Assembly: GCA_950097015.1 (NCBI GenBank)
Contig: CATNEN010000008.1
Location: 806,001-870,000, forward strand
Length of the DNA: 64,000 bases
Reading direction: 5' to 3'
Origin: Macrostomum hystrix
Taxonomy: Eukaryota > Platyhelminthes > Macrostomidae
The notes under the pieces were generated by a model. It ran no database searches. It had not been told where the DNA came from and saw only the letters and a list, made by a program, of their open reading frames with translations. The translations under genes and the position numbers were made by a program. Positions 45,313-56,632 of the stretch are shown piece by piece (position 1 is the stretch's first letter; each line of letters begins with the position of its first letter).

Positions 45313-48300
45313 ATGGAAATTGAAGGCTTGCCTTCGAGAAAGCAGGATACAGTAGAAGAGAAAGGTGTGCCAGCTGAATTGCATATGACTGTCGATGATT
45401 GTTTTAATGTGACTCAAAAGAAACTTTCTGGAAGCCAGTTAGATACTTCCAAATGCTTACGTTCCAGCCCACCAACTCTTGAAACGATTTCAAGCGCAGA
45501 TAGAAGCCTACTTTCTGATAATAGTCAAGTAGAGAGATCTGAAGTTAGAGAAAGTGCAGATGAATTTTATGCAGCAGCTAAATCTGATTCTTCTTGGCAG
45601 CAGAAAGCAGACACCACATCAGGTTCTGCAGGTAAAGATGCCAGTGCCTCTATGAATGAATCGAAGAAAGCAGACACCACATCAGGTTCTGCAGGTGAAG
45701 ATGCCGGTGCCTCTATGAATGAACCGAAGAAAGCAGACACCACATCAGATTCTACAGGTGAAGATGCCGGTGCCTCTATGAATGAACCGAAGAAAGCAGA
45801 CACCACATCAGTTTCTACAGGTGAAGATGCCGGTGCTTGTATGAATGAATCGAAGAAAGCAGACACCACATCAGGTTCTGCAGGTGAAGATGCCGGTGCT
45901 TGTATGAATGAATCGAAGAAAGCAGACACCACATCAGGTTCTGCAGGTGAAGATGCCGGTGCCTCTATGAATGAACCGAAGAAAGCAGTCACCACATCAG
46001 GTTCTGCAGGTAAAGATGCCGGTGCCTCTATGAATGAATCGAAGAAAGCAGTCACCACATCAGGTTCTGCCGGTGAAGATGCCGGTGCCTCTATGAATGA
46101 ATCGAAGAAAGCAGACACCACATCAGGTTCTGCAGGTAAAGATGCCGGTGCCTCTATGAATGAACCGAAGAAAGCAGACACCACATCAGGTTCTACAGGT
46201 GAAGATGCCGGTGCTTGTATGAATAATTCGAAGAAAGCAGACACCACATCAGGTTCTACAGGTGAAGATGCCGGTGCCTCTATGAATGAACCGAAGAAAG
46301 CAGTCACCACATCAGGTTCTACAGGTGAAGATGCCGGTGCTTGTATGAATGAATCGAAGAAAGCAGACACCACATCAGGTTCTACAGGTGAAGATGCCGG
46401 TGCTTGTATGAATGAATCGAAGAAAGCAGACACCACATCAGGTTCTGCAGGTGAAGATGCCGGTGCTTGTATGAATGATTCGAAGAAAGCAGACACCACA
46501 TCAGGTTCTACAGGTGAAGATGCCGGTGCCTCTATGAATGAACCGAAGAAAGCAGACACCACATCAGGTTCTGCAGGTGAAGATGCCCGTGCTTCTATGA
46601 ATGAACCGAAGAAAGCAGACACCACATCAGGTTCTGCAGGTGAAGATGCCCGTGCTTCTATGAATGAACCGAAGAAAGCAGACACCACATCAGGTTCTGC
46701 AGGTGAAGATGCCCGTGCTTCTATGAATGAATCAAAGAAAGCAGACACCACATCAGGTTCTGCAGGTGAAGATGCCGGTGCTTGTATGAATGAATCGAAG
46801 AAAGCAGTCACCACATCAGGTTCTGCAGGTGAAGATGCCGGTGCTTGTATGAATGAATCGAAGAAAGCAGACACCACATCAGGTTCTGCAGGTGAAGATG
46901 CCGGTGCTTGTATGAATGAATCGAAGAAAGCAGACACCACATCAGGTTCTAAAGGTGAAGATGCCGGTGCCTCTATGAATGAACCGAAGAAAGCAGACAC
47001 CACATCAGGTTCTAAAGGTGAAGATGCCGGTGCTTGTATGAATGAATCGAAGAAAGCAGACACCGAATTAGGTTCTGCAGGTAAAGATGCCGGTGCTTCT
47101 ATGAATGAATCGAAGAAAGCAGACACCACATCAGGTTCTGCAGGTGAAGATGCCGGTGGTTCTATGAATGAATCGGTTGTAGCAGCTGCTGCTCTACCTA
47201 ATGCTTCCATCGAAAAGGGATCAAATATTTTAGGAAATTATGTTCCATCTACATGCTGGGGTTTAACCACACACGATCTTGGATTTGGTGCTGAATTAGA
47301 ATCTATGAAATTGCGTAATCGTCAATGGAGCTTTCTTAAAAACGCGGGCCAAAGTCACACAGTTATGTTTGACCTGAGTAAGCTAAAAGACACCAGCTTC
47401 GATAATAAGCCTCTTCCGCCTTACTACAAAAAGATAAGTTTCCGCACCAATTCAGACAACTACGTTCGTCTAGCCTGCGACACAGATCGATGGGATACTA
47501 TTAGGAAGCGGCTGCAAGATTTATGCAGTCCGGATGTGACCTCATACGATCTGGAAGAAGCGATCTTATTCTGTGGTAATTTGAATTCAGAAGTTTACAA
47601 ATTCGATGTACTTCACTACTTCTTTAACGAAGACCTGAGCCCTGAAGAGGCCAATTACCTGTTAAAAAACTTGTTGCCCAGAATCGTGCAGCTTGCAATT
47701 TCTCTGCCAGATCTAATTAAGGCGCCAATTCCTTTGTTAAAGAATGGAAGAGTGATGAAGCTGAGTCTCACACAGAAGCAAATCAGCTCTCTGCTGGCCA
47801 ACGCGCTTTTCTGTACTTTTCCACAGCAAGGTGGTCAGTTCGATCGATTTCCCAGCATTAATTTCCATAGGTAGGTTTAAACAATTTATTTAGTCTGCTT
47901 ATTAGGAAACTGCAATCTTCTTCAAAATTTGTTTTTTTCTCTTTAGTTTTTCTCGATTTAAGGCGTTTTCTGTTTTAGTGTTTTGGTGAAGAAGCACTAA
48001 ACTCCTAATTGCTTCGGTTCAATAATCTGTGAAACCGCTACCTGTTAGCTGAAGTAGAAATTCGTGTGGGTTGTGTTGACCCCGCCAGTCCATCGACTAA
48101 AATGCTGTATAGCAGTAATTTCTATAACTTTTACTGTGGTAATGTTGGCTCAAAAATTCCCTTCTTTCTCCACCGCTCTTATTGCAGCTTATATGCATCT
48201 GGTAGATACGCGAGTCCTTGCATGCGTCGCGTTCAGAAGCTGCGCTGTCTGTTCAACTATATGAGTCGAATTACTCAACGCGGTTAGTAAATTATCATTT

Positions 48301-49752
48301 CAACTTTTGAGCTACTGCTTAGATCCGCTAAGAAGTTCAGAGAAATGAGATTTTCGTCGCATTTCAGAGCCACTCGGTATAGTTACACTCAGCCGCCGGT
48401 GTCTCAGACAAACTGTGGACTGGTCGGCTCGGCTAGAACTAATGCCCCAGCTGCTGCACGTGAATAGCAGGGGCACAATCGAGGACACGACAGGAGAGTT
48501 CCTGGAGGCCGACTTTGCCAATAAGTATGTAGGCGGTGGAGTACTCGGTCACGGCATGGTTCAGGAGGAGATCCGGTTCTTGATCTGTCCGGAGCTCATT
48601 GTGGCGCGATTGGTTACCGAGTGTCTCGGCGATCGTGACGCACTACACATAAAAGGATTTGAGAGGTTTAGCGACTACACTGGATATGCCAACAACTGCG
48701 AGTGGGTTGGCGATCACAAAGACGAAAGACCGATTGGGCTGGATAGACGACGCATGTCTCACTTGGTTGCCATGGACGCGTTGAATTTCAGCAATTGGAA
48801 GGAGCAGTTTGATCTTAAAAACATAGACCGTGAATTAAATAAAGCTTTGGTCGCCTTTGGCGACGTGATTACACAATGCCGTCCAGGTCAGCGGGCTGCC
48901 GTTGCAACTGGTAATTGGGGTTGCGGCGCCTTCAAAGGTGATGTCAGATTAAAATTCTTGATTCAGCTGATGGCTTGTTCAGTGGCTGGTCGAAATATGG
49001 CGTACTTTACATTCGGCGATTCAAGGCTTCAACAGAGGCTGCTGGAAATGCACAAGTTTCTGCTAGCAAAAGAAGTCTCCGTGGGCGGTGTTTTCGCGGC
49101 TCTGGTGTCCTTCGCCAAAAAGCTGGAGTCTGACAGCAATGGAGGCTGGCAATATAACGCGGATTCGGCGCCTGATTTATTCGAATTCGTGCAGCAGTAT
49201 GTACTGCACGGTCCAACAGCTCCGCCTCCTCTAGAGCCTTCTGCTACCAAGTCAGACGAGCTTGCGCACGTTTCGGGGCGCAGAGCTTGGCAACGAAATG
49301 CAAAAAAAAGGAAACAAGTGCGGCATCAAGACCAGCAGTTTGATCCGGTCGGCAATTCCTGTGGAAGTAATAAGCAGAAGCCTACTCAAGCAGAGGTACA
49401 CAAACAATCGCCGAATGAGCGACCGCAACAATTGCACAAACCCGAATCAGAGCAGGCCGACTCCGACCCATTTTCTCATAAGACTGATCAGCAGGAGCCA
49501 ACGAGAGCGAAGGAGTCGAATGAATCCGAGGACGAGTTGAAATCCGCGAAGCATCGGGAATGTGATAAAAGTCTGGAAGCTAGCAATAACTTAACTGATG
49601 AGGCTAACGAGTCGAATGAGCTAAATCAAGCTCTAACAGTCGAATCGAAGTGTCCGGAAGGTGATATTATTAACAGTAGGACTACCAAGCCATTTTGCCG
49701 CCCGTTTTTATACCAAGGGGTTTTCTATTTTTTGTCAGCGCCCGAATGCTAA
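45313..49752 (+). CDS. PARG: Poly(ADP-ribose) glycohydrolase, copy 1, with a 25-unit N-terminal repeat
   Basis: Hydrolyses poly(ADP-ribose) chains. Exons 45313-47870, 48188-48282 and 48368-49752 join in phase to 1345 residues. Residues 1-97 are unique, 98-622 are 25 tandem 21-residue units, and then comes the PARG helical accessory domain (DLEEAILFCG, PIPLLKN, SLLANALFCTFP). The catalytic macrodomain has GGG at 940-942 and QEEIRF at 950-955, with catalytic Glu951/Glu952. ATGNWGCGAFKGD and YFTFGD follow. At the position of the substrate-stacking Tyr of vertebrate PARG (GYAETY), this copy has Cys995 (GYANNC). The tail has a basic nuclear-type stretch (RNAKKRKQVRH). An in-phase donor at 49660 could splice to 50389-50588, replacing the last 30 residues. 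A tandem paralogue lies at 51449. Confidence 0.93.
45604..47178 (+). repeat. 63-bp coding minisatellite in PARG copy 1 (25 units)
   Basis: Each unit encodes KADTTSGSAGEDAGASMNEPK with changes mainly at six positions (D/V, G/D/V, A/T/K, E/K, S/C, E/N/D with P/S). The period keeps frame, and the nucleotide units are nearly identical, which indicates recent expansion. The stretch is hydrophilic, acidic and probably disordered. The Cys-containing variant recurs in about ten units. Confidence 0.97.
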
Positions 49753-50388
49753 CAGCCTTTGGTGGTGACTGATTGGTTGACAGACTAACAGGAGACCCTG
49801 ACAGGTTGCGAGGGTCTCCCGTGGTTGAGCTGCGACTTAAATTTAGGCTTAATCAGTGAAACTGGAGAAATTTCGCGTCAGGGTGTCCATAGTGGCCTAG
49901 TTCTACCTGTTGTAGTCCTTAAGGTCCAGCAGTCCGTCTAGATAAAGGTAGGTGACCACCGAAGATGGAGATGAGGCAGGCACATTCGGCTGACACACAG
50001 ATAAATTTTAAAGGCCTGGAAAGGCCGCACTGTGACGTCTTGGGTGTATGAAAATGAGTGTATATGGGTGTATGAAATACACTAGCGCTTATGGGAAAAT
50101 ATGACCTATGACTAGAATCCAGAGTCGCTCATTAAATATTTCGACGAACTGAAGAGCTGGCGACTTGAGTCTTGTTTCAGAAGATGCGCAACAAAAAGTT
50201 GGCTCATGTTCTTGAGTTTCTTGTGCTTGCGTTGCTCCGTTCGGGTGCAGCAAAAAATAGTAGAATCTTGAAATATCCCCTTGGTAGTTCTAGTGTCAAG
50301 TTTCTATCGTGATTAGATTATACTTTTGTATAGATTTGTCTCTAGGATTCGATCTCGCGCATGTTCTCATACATTTCTTACTTTACAG
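49753..50388. other. Probable intron 3 of PARG copy 1
   Basis: Follows the exon 3 stop without any AATAAA, and ends in the acceptor TTCTTACTTTACAG at 50388. A short repeat D-like fragment (CTTGAAATATCCCCTTGGTAG) lies near 50268. Confidence 0.4.
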
Positions 50389-50588
50389 ACGCTCCCAAGG
50401 CCAGGCAAGCACAGCGGCGGTGTCAGTCGAGCCAGTCGTCAGCGGCATCAACTGGCCTCAGCCATGCTGGCGTTGTCAAGAATCCGCCGCCATGCGATCC
50501 TAAACGGACTCAGAAAGCTGCGCGGAGAAGAAGAAACACAGAAGGCAAAGGCAAAAATAAGAAAAAGAAGCGATCGGCTTCTTACTAA
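50389..50588 (+). CDS. PARG: Candidate terminal exon of PARG copy 1 (basic tail)
   Basis: After the acceptor TTTACAG, the frame AC-GCT-CCC encodes about 66 residues. They are Ser/Gln-rich at first, then strongly basic (KAARRRRNTEGKGKNKKKKRSASY), like a nuclear or nucleolar localisation signal. A phase-1 donor GAAG|GTGATA at 49660 in PARG exon 3 joins it in frame (joined protein 1381 residues). AATAAA lies 60 nt after the stop. The donor is weak (GTGATA), so another upstream donor such as GGAA|GTAATA near 49366 is possible. Confidence 0.5.
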
Positions 50589-50648
50589 GCGTCGAAAAGC
50601 CTCGAAGGATCGGATTTCATTAATGCGCTGTAGCTTGTATTAAACAAC

Positions 50649-50654
50649 AATAAA
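50649..50654 (+). terminator. Polyadenylation signal, probable end of PARG copy 1
   Basis: AATAAA 60 nt behind the stop of the basic terminal exon. It is the first such signal after PARG exon 3. Confidence 0.6.
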
Positions 50655-51448
50655 ATATAGCACCGTTATTTATTGAACGGGAATTTTGTATTGAACGAGA
50701 ACGCTTATCGGATGTTAATTGGTAATGAAATATTTTTAGTTTGTGAATCTATTAAATTTTAAAGCCCATTGTTCGTCAAACTGGTACTTTATTTTAGTCA
50801 ATTGTTTCACCTGAAGGACAATTGTTTCTTGGAATTAGGGTTCCTGGAATCGTTCTCACTTCAATATGGAATTTCTTAAAAGCCAAGACCCACGTTTCCA
50901 AAACGCCAAAGCTTGCCTAGTTTCCATACAATAGAAAATCTCTAACAACTTTTTCCATCAGAAATAGGAACCATGGTTTCAGAAGTAAGCTGCCAGATTT
51001 TATGAAATCAAGTTAATTTGCTGGTTCAAAAACAATTCTAGTTGCTTGTTTTCAACAGGTATTGGCGATTTTAACAGAGTTATTCTCATGCTTGGTCCTC
51101 TGATGAAGTCTGGTGATTGACTTTTTATAATCGATTTTTTGCTTATGTAACAAAATGATAAATACACTTGAGGACTGGTTTTCGAAAGATTATTTAGCAA
51201 ATGTGTGTAATTATTCAGTTCTCTTTTTTGCTAGGGTCTACAATATGCGAGCTATAGTCTTCAGTAGCATCGCTAGGAGTATGATGAAAATGAGGTATGA
51301 TGACAATTTTGAGGGTCACTTTCTAGTTTGCAATGCTTTAAACTATGTATTTGAATTTTTCAGCTCTCAACCACCGATACGGGACGATTCTATTAGAGAT
51401 TCGACAAAAAAACTTTAAATAAAGTGGTATTTCTAATTACTCGAATAC
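50655..51448. other. Spacer and 5' region of PARG copy 2
   Basis: AT-rich, no gene recognised. TTTGAATTTTTCAG ending at 51363 is a good acceptor 85 nt upstream of the PARG copy 2 start codon, again suggesting a spliced or trans-spliced 5' leader. Confidence 0.4.
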
Positions 51449-53797
51449 ATGGGAATTAACCAGTCAAAAAATGGATTTAAAAAATCTGACTCGAAGCGGT
51501 CATCAGTGCATGCTCAAAGCTTTCCCAGGCAGGCATTTACAAGCAGACGGTTGAGCTCGGTTCTTACTCCCAGGCCGGAGTCGCAGATAATTGTGGCTCC
51601 AAGTTGTCCATCAGGCTGTAGTCTGGACTCTTTGCCAAGACTGCGCACGGTCACGACGCCGGACAAACTGCAAGATGCGATTGACAGATACCGGCGACAA
51701 TGGACTATGTTCAATGCTGATGCACTGGCAGACTCAGCTGCTGCTGAATCACCTCCTCAGCTTTTTGTCAAAGAGTCGTTGTGGAATTTAAACAGCAATC
51801 GCGAGACTTTATCTCTTCCTCATGCCGATCCTCACCGATGGAAGAGCATTAGCACGTCACTGATGGAACTGCAGTCAAAAAATGTGTCATCCGCTGAGAT
51901 TGAGCGAATTGTTCGATCACTGAACAACCGTGAATGCTTTGATAGGCTCGACGTGCTTCATCATTTGCTTAACCAAGTTTGGTCTTCCAGTGAGAGAGAA
52001 ATATTCTTTACTCGCACTCTTCCAAATATGGTATTATTGGCCCTGTCTTTGCCGTGCCTTCTACCGAAGAAGGTTCCCCTGTTGCGGCGCGGTCAACAAG
52101 GTATGGATCGTGAATTGAGTTTCACTCAGCAACAAATCGCCTGCCTGCTTACCCACTCGTTCTTCTGTACTTTTGAGCACCGAGGCGGCCAGTTTCCTAG
52201 CGTTAATTTTTCTGGGTAAGAATGAGCGTCGAAGTTTTTAATTACAAATTACTTGAGATTTCAAACTTACTATACTGTGTTTGCTAAATTTCTTCAGAAT
52301 TTTTGTCTCCGGCCGCAGTCACAGCCCTTGTTTCCGTCGCATTGAAAAGCTTAAGTGCATTCTGCACTATATGGATAGCGTCGTTACTAAAAGTATGATT
52401 ATTTTGCATTTAAAATTGTAGCTTGCTAGCATCTGTCCGCCTAGTATTCAGAATCTTTATCAGTAGAAAGACCATTGGGAATTTGAAATAACCTTTGGCT
52501 TATTCACGATAGCTCCCAAACCTAATGACCGAACCTGATTTTCATGGCGATTGGTTGAATATTTCTGGAGATACAGAAAAAATGTATTTTAAATACCCCC
52601 ATGATCCTTCTAGTGTTAAAGTTTCGGTCCTACACCTTAAAGTCCGTTAACGCGGCAGAGATAAGGCTTTGGGGTCTAGGTAATTAAAGGGACTAGCCTT
52701 CAGTATTCTTAATAATAATAAGCAAGAGTAACTCATGTATGCGTTCGTGTGCCCAGGGTATGGTCGGAGATTTAGAACACTAGAAGGTGTTTTCAATTAC
52801 TATTCTTTCTACCCTTTCAGTGCCAGTTGGAGTCGTAACTATCAGCCGCAGGTGCCTTAGAAACAGGATTAGCTGGTCCCAAAGAACAGAGCCAGTGTTG
52901 GAGCACTTGCACGTTTCAGCCAGTGGCTGCATCGAGGACACTGCGGGCGGATTCTTGGAGGTCGACTTTGCCAACAAATTCCTTGGCGGCGGCGCTCTCG
53001 ACCACGGCCTCGTTCAGGAAGAGATCAGGTTCATGATCTGTCCGGAGCTCATTGTGACTCGCTTGGTTGCAGAGTGCCTGGACGACAACGAGGCCCTCTT
53101 TGTTGAGGGATTTGAGAGATTTAGTAACTATAGAGGCTATGCGGATTCCTTTAAGTATGACGGACCCCACGAGGACCAAAGACCTGTTGGTCTGGACAGA
53201 CGTAGGCTGTCTCACTTGGTTGCCATGGACGCGGTTTGTTTTCGCAGCTGGTATGAGCAGTTTAGTGAGTATAACATAAATAGGGAGCTTAACAAAGCAC
53301 TGGTAGCATTTGGAGACGACATTGACTACGCTAACGAGCGTTCTCAACGTTCCGCGGTTGCTACAGGCAACTGGGGTTGCGGTGCCTTCAAGGGTGACGT
53401 AGAGCTGAAATTTCTCATTCAGCTGATGGCGAGCTCTGTTGCCGGTCGAAGCATGGCGTACTTCACGTTTGGCGATCAAGAACTTCAGCGGCGACTTGTT
53501 AGGATGCATCAATTTCTGAGGACAAAAGACGTTCGTGTTCGCGAGATTTACAAAATTCTAATAGCCTTTGTCGATTCTCTGAAGAAATTAGATTGGACCA
53601 GTCAGAGGACGCCAGTGTTATTCGAGTTCGTTTATCAGCATGTACATAGTCAACGTGAAATTTTAGCCCATACCGGAGCTTCGCAGCGTCACGAATTTCG
53701 GCCTAGCGCCAATTATCAGAGCCGAACAAAACATAACAAATCATCAGCGCTGCCTCCAGGGTCTACTGAAGGTAAAGGGGCCCATTCGATTCGCTGA
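51449..53797 (+). CDS. PARG: Poly(ADP-ribose) glycohydrolase, copy 2, N-myristoylation-type start
   Basis: Exons 51449-52215, 52298-52392 and 52821-53797 join in phase to 612 residues. Intron positions and phases match copy 1, including the 95-nt exon 2. The N terminus MGINQSK fits the N-myristoylation consensus (Gly2, Ser6, Lys7). No repeat array is present. Residues about 110-255 form the helical accessory domain (SLNNRECFDRLDVL, PKKVPLLRRG, ACLLTHSFFCTF). The macrodomain has GGG at 343-345 and QEE at 353-355, with catalytic Glu354/Glu355, then ATGNWGCGAFKGD and YFTFGD. The substrate-stacking Tyr position is Phe398 (GYADSF), a milder change than in copy 1. A phase-1 donor GAAG|GTAAAG at 53771 could replace the last 9 codons with the exon at 56633-58272. 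No AATAAA follows the 53797 stop closely, which favours that alternative. Confidence 0.9.
52520..52640. repeat. Repeat D fragment, copy D3 (PARG copy 2 intron 2)
   Basis: GATTTTCATGGCGATTGGTT then GAATATTTCTGGAGATACAG and AAAAAATGTATTT match the end of repeat D at 8930-8985 and 13870-13935. The following CCTTCTAGTGTTAAAGTTTC matches the fragment near 50290. Confidence 0.6.
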
Positions 53798-53954
53798 TGG
53801 ATTGGGTAGCTGTCTGCTAATAAGCGATAAGATTTTCAACTGATTGTTGAATATCATGAGTAACTATAATGAAGTGTATAGTATTATATTTTTCAGCGGA
53901 CTAACGCTTAATAATTATTTATGATCTATTCTTCTAACCATAGGAGGATAACTG

Positions 53955-54162
53955 AAGGGGGTTGTAGCCTTGTAGCTCACGACTTAAAGGTCGGTGGTTC
54001 GATTCTTGACTCCACTGTTTCCTTTAGCAAGACACAACACTGCATAGCTTCAGTTCACTCAGCCGTTACCAGAATTTGCTGGGGTAATTGATGTGGGGTG
54101 TGGCGTCACCCCAGTCCATAGACTATCAGCTGTACCGTACGCAGCCTTCAGGTGCGCCGCGC
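53955..54162 (+). mobile_element. SINE family C, copy C7
   Basis: Head GGTTGTAGCCTTGTAGCTCAC, box B-like GGTCGGTGGTTCGATTC, then TTTAGCAAGACAC, CAGCCGTTACCAG and CCAGTCCATAGACT. It is cut off at CGCGCAATAG, where SINE B2 begins, so B2 may have inserted into it. Confidence 0.8.
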
Positions 54163-54560
54163 AATAGGGGGTAAGTGGGTCAGCGGCTAATGTCGCTGCC
54201 TCACTTTCCAATGGTCGCTGGTTCGTTCCTTCCTCCAAGTCACGATTATTTCGGGGCTTAGTTGGATGTTTGCGAAGTAGTGACTTGCGGAGATGCACCT
54301 TATTATGTGCAACCAAAGCTAATTTAAAATGGCTTAACCTCTGCCTTCTGCATGCCTGCTTGTTTGTGTTTGTGCGTTGGGCCGGGTGTGAGGCGTTGTA
54401 TGGGGGTGGGGCGGGTGTGCACCAATGTGTACTCTCGTCCCTGCCCTTCAGGCATCTAAGTCCTCCCCTGGTTTGGTCTGCTCTGTGCGTGTGCGGGCCT
54501 GGGGTGAGAGGCACTCCGGATGCCGCCCCCATTGGTGCAGGTGTAATCAATCATTGGTTT
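54163..54560 (+). mobile_element. SINE family B, copy B2
   Basis: A diverged relative of B1. It shares AGTGGGTCAGCGGCTAATGTC, CGCTGCCTCAC, TCCAATGGTCGCTGGTTCG, TTTCGGGGCTTAGTTGGA and the later TGTGCGTTGG and GTGTGCACCA blocks. It directly follows SINE C7. The 3' border is uncertain. Confidence 0.72.
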
Positions 54561-54711
54561 CAGCATTATCTGGGATAAGTCTTTATTCTTTCCTTCTTTG
54601 TTTTAAACAAAAATACTGCCTGTTTTTGGACCAATAAAACATTTTTCTGATCAGAAACTTCATATGCCGTTATGTGATCTTTTTTTGCTGAAATTTGAAT
54701 ATGTATTTTAG

Positions 54712-54950
54712 AGCTTCGGACTCACGACTTGAAGGTCGGGGGTTCGATTTCATATTTTAGTAGAACAGTTTGTGTCCTTCACAAAGAAAGACACTTCAAT
54801 CTGAATTAATTCAGTTCACCCAGCTGTTAAAATGGGTACAGCATTAGCTGGGGTAATTAAGGGTGGGTGGGGCGTGACGGCGTCCTCCCAGTCCATGGAC
54901 TGAACAGCCGTACGCAGCAATAGTTGTGCTAGGTGCAACAATCAATCATT
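54712..54950 (+). mobile_element. SINE family C, copy C8
   Basis: CTCACGACTTGAAGGTCGGGG then GGTTCGATTTCA in the head, followed by AGTTTGTGTCCTTC, CACCCAGCTGTTAAAATGGG and CCCAGTCCATGGACTGAACAG. The 54951-55571 stretch after it is AT-rich with no gene recognised. Confidence 0.8.
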
Positions 54951-55584
54951 TGATGTGTAAAACAAAAATAAATATTCACTTTATAAAATTAAACTTTAGC
55001 TAGGACTAAAAAGTTTAGAAAACTGTTTATTTATAGAAATAGAACAAATTTCAATGTGTCATCGATCCTGTTCCAGTATTCGCTTTTTTGTATTCAAGTT
55101 TGATAATTAATATTCTGAATTCGTATTTAGGCTTAGCATTAGCCATGATCCGACCTGTTTCCTTATTATATTTTATATATTTGTTTTTTAGGTCTTACTG
55201 TTTTTCTTTTATACAAGTTTCAGTGAAAATAAATATGGCATTATTTTTTTACTCTTTTTCTCAAAAGACAATGAGCGTTTTTTTGATGTTTTTTATAGTG
55301 AAATTACTTAGTTACTCGTATATTTACAATCTAGTATAGACGTCAAGCCGTTAAAAAATCGATCAAAATGCGTGAAGATTTCCCGTGAAAAGTCTACAAT
55401 AAGATGTAATCCAAACAGATTCCCATTAAAATTTCTAATTTTTGACAGATCATGAACTTCGTAAATGAAGATTTCGAAGAATTTTAAACAAATAGAAATG
55501 ACTATAAAATGAATCGAAAAAAAGAACTTTTAACTGGACCTCGAGACTTGACAGCGACTTGTTGCTGTCTTCTGTGTCATCTCT

Positions 55585-55831
55585 AAGGGGGTCGGTGGCA
55601 GAGCGGTTACCGCGTTTGCCTCTCGCGCCACGGTCCCTAATTTTTGAGAAAGTCAGGGCAGATGTACACACCTGTGTGAGCGTATGCCTGCGTACGGTAT
55701 CTGTGTGCGTGTGTGCTCAGGAGTCAGCGAAATGGGCAGAATTGTCTCCTCGCTGGCTGCGGGTCTAGTGTCACTGAATGATGTGCCATTGCCCGCAGCC
55801 CTCCTGCAATTAATATTTTTATTATTATTAT
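55585..55831 (+). mobile_element. SINE family A, copy A6, with 13-bp target-site duplication
   Basis: TGTGTCATCTCTA at 55572-55584 and 55832-55844 is a perfect duplication flanking the element. The head is intact up to box A. About 130 bp between box B and GAGAAAGTCAGGGCAG is missing. The 3' end is an ATTATT tail. Confidence 0.88.
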
Positions 55832-56069
55832 TGTGTCATCTCTATAATATTACCTTGTTTTTTCTCAGGTGTAAGATTTTGAGCTTCACCTTTCTCTAAT
55901 ATACGAGCGTATTAATAATATCTAAGTAGACTAAATACTTTAGAATTCAAATTTTAAAGCGAATTTTTCACTGTCTAAATCTGTTCTGCACTTTTAGGAA
56001 ATTATATTTTCATCGGAGACTAAATCTTGCAAATGAATTATCGTCCAGCAAGAAGAAAAAAATTGTTGC

Positions 56070-56395
56070 AGCAGGGCTGTGGGCAATGGCACATAATTTC
56101 GTGACACTAGACCCGCAGCCAGCGAGGAGACAATTCTGCCCATTTCGCTGACTCCTGAGCACACACGCACACACAGGTGTGTACATCTGCTCTGACTTTC
56201 TCATCGTCAGGCAGTGTACACTTTACTGTGCCTTAAAGGTTGGCCCTCAAGGGCGTAAATTGCACGACAAGCCCATTGCTTTCTCTCCGCGGCTGCGCCC
56301 CAAACGAATGTGGCCTCGCCGTGGAATCGAGCTCACGGACCTTGGTGCGAGAGGCAAACGCGTTAACCGCTCTGCCACCGACCCCATCATTACCG
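56070..56395 (-). mobile_element. SINE family A, copy A7
   Basis: Near full-length minus-strand copy. On the plus strand it runs from GGGCTGTGGGCAATGGCACAT to GGCAAACGCGTTAACCGCTCT and GCCACCGACCCC. Head boxes are well kept. It lies about 240 bp upstream of the 56633 exon. Confidence 0.86.
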
Positions 56396-56632
56396 TCCCG
56401 CAAGCTAGTTTTGTGATTTCCGAATCAGAAGTTTATAATTAAAAAGTTCATTTCTCTGCGAAAGACCCGATACATCATAGATGCACTCACAATGTATAGA
56501 GTTCGAGTATAGCTTTGTAGCTTCCGAGTAGAGTCCGGAAATAGGAGAATTTAGAGGGAAGTGTCTCTCAAAATTATATTTTCAAAACCCCATTCCGGTT
56601 CTTTAAGGTTTGTCTGTATTCTTTAATTTCAG

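Noticed and set aside
45567-47210. 547-residue open frame on the minus strand across the PARG copy 1 repeats
   Set aside because: The 63-bp unit simply lacks stops in antisense. The plus-strand frame continues into a clear PARG domain; the antisense has none.
54059-54578. Open frames of 100-160 residues on both strands
   Set aside because: They lie in SINE C7 and B2 sequence.
28560-56380. tRNA genes at box A/box B matches (for example near 28042, 35640, 53970, 55600, 56370)
   Set aside because: The matches are heads of repeated SINEs with common bodies and diverged, unpaired stems; no intact cloverleaf was found.
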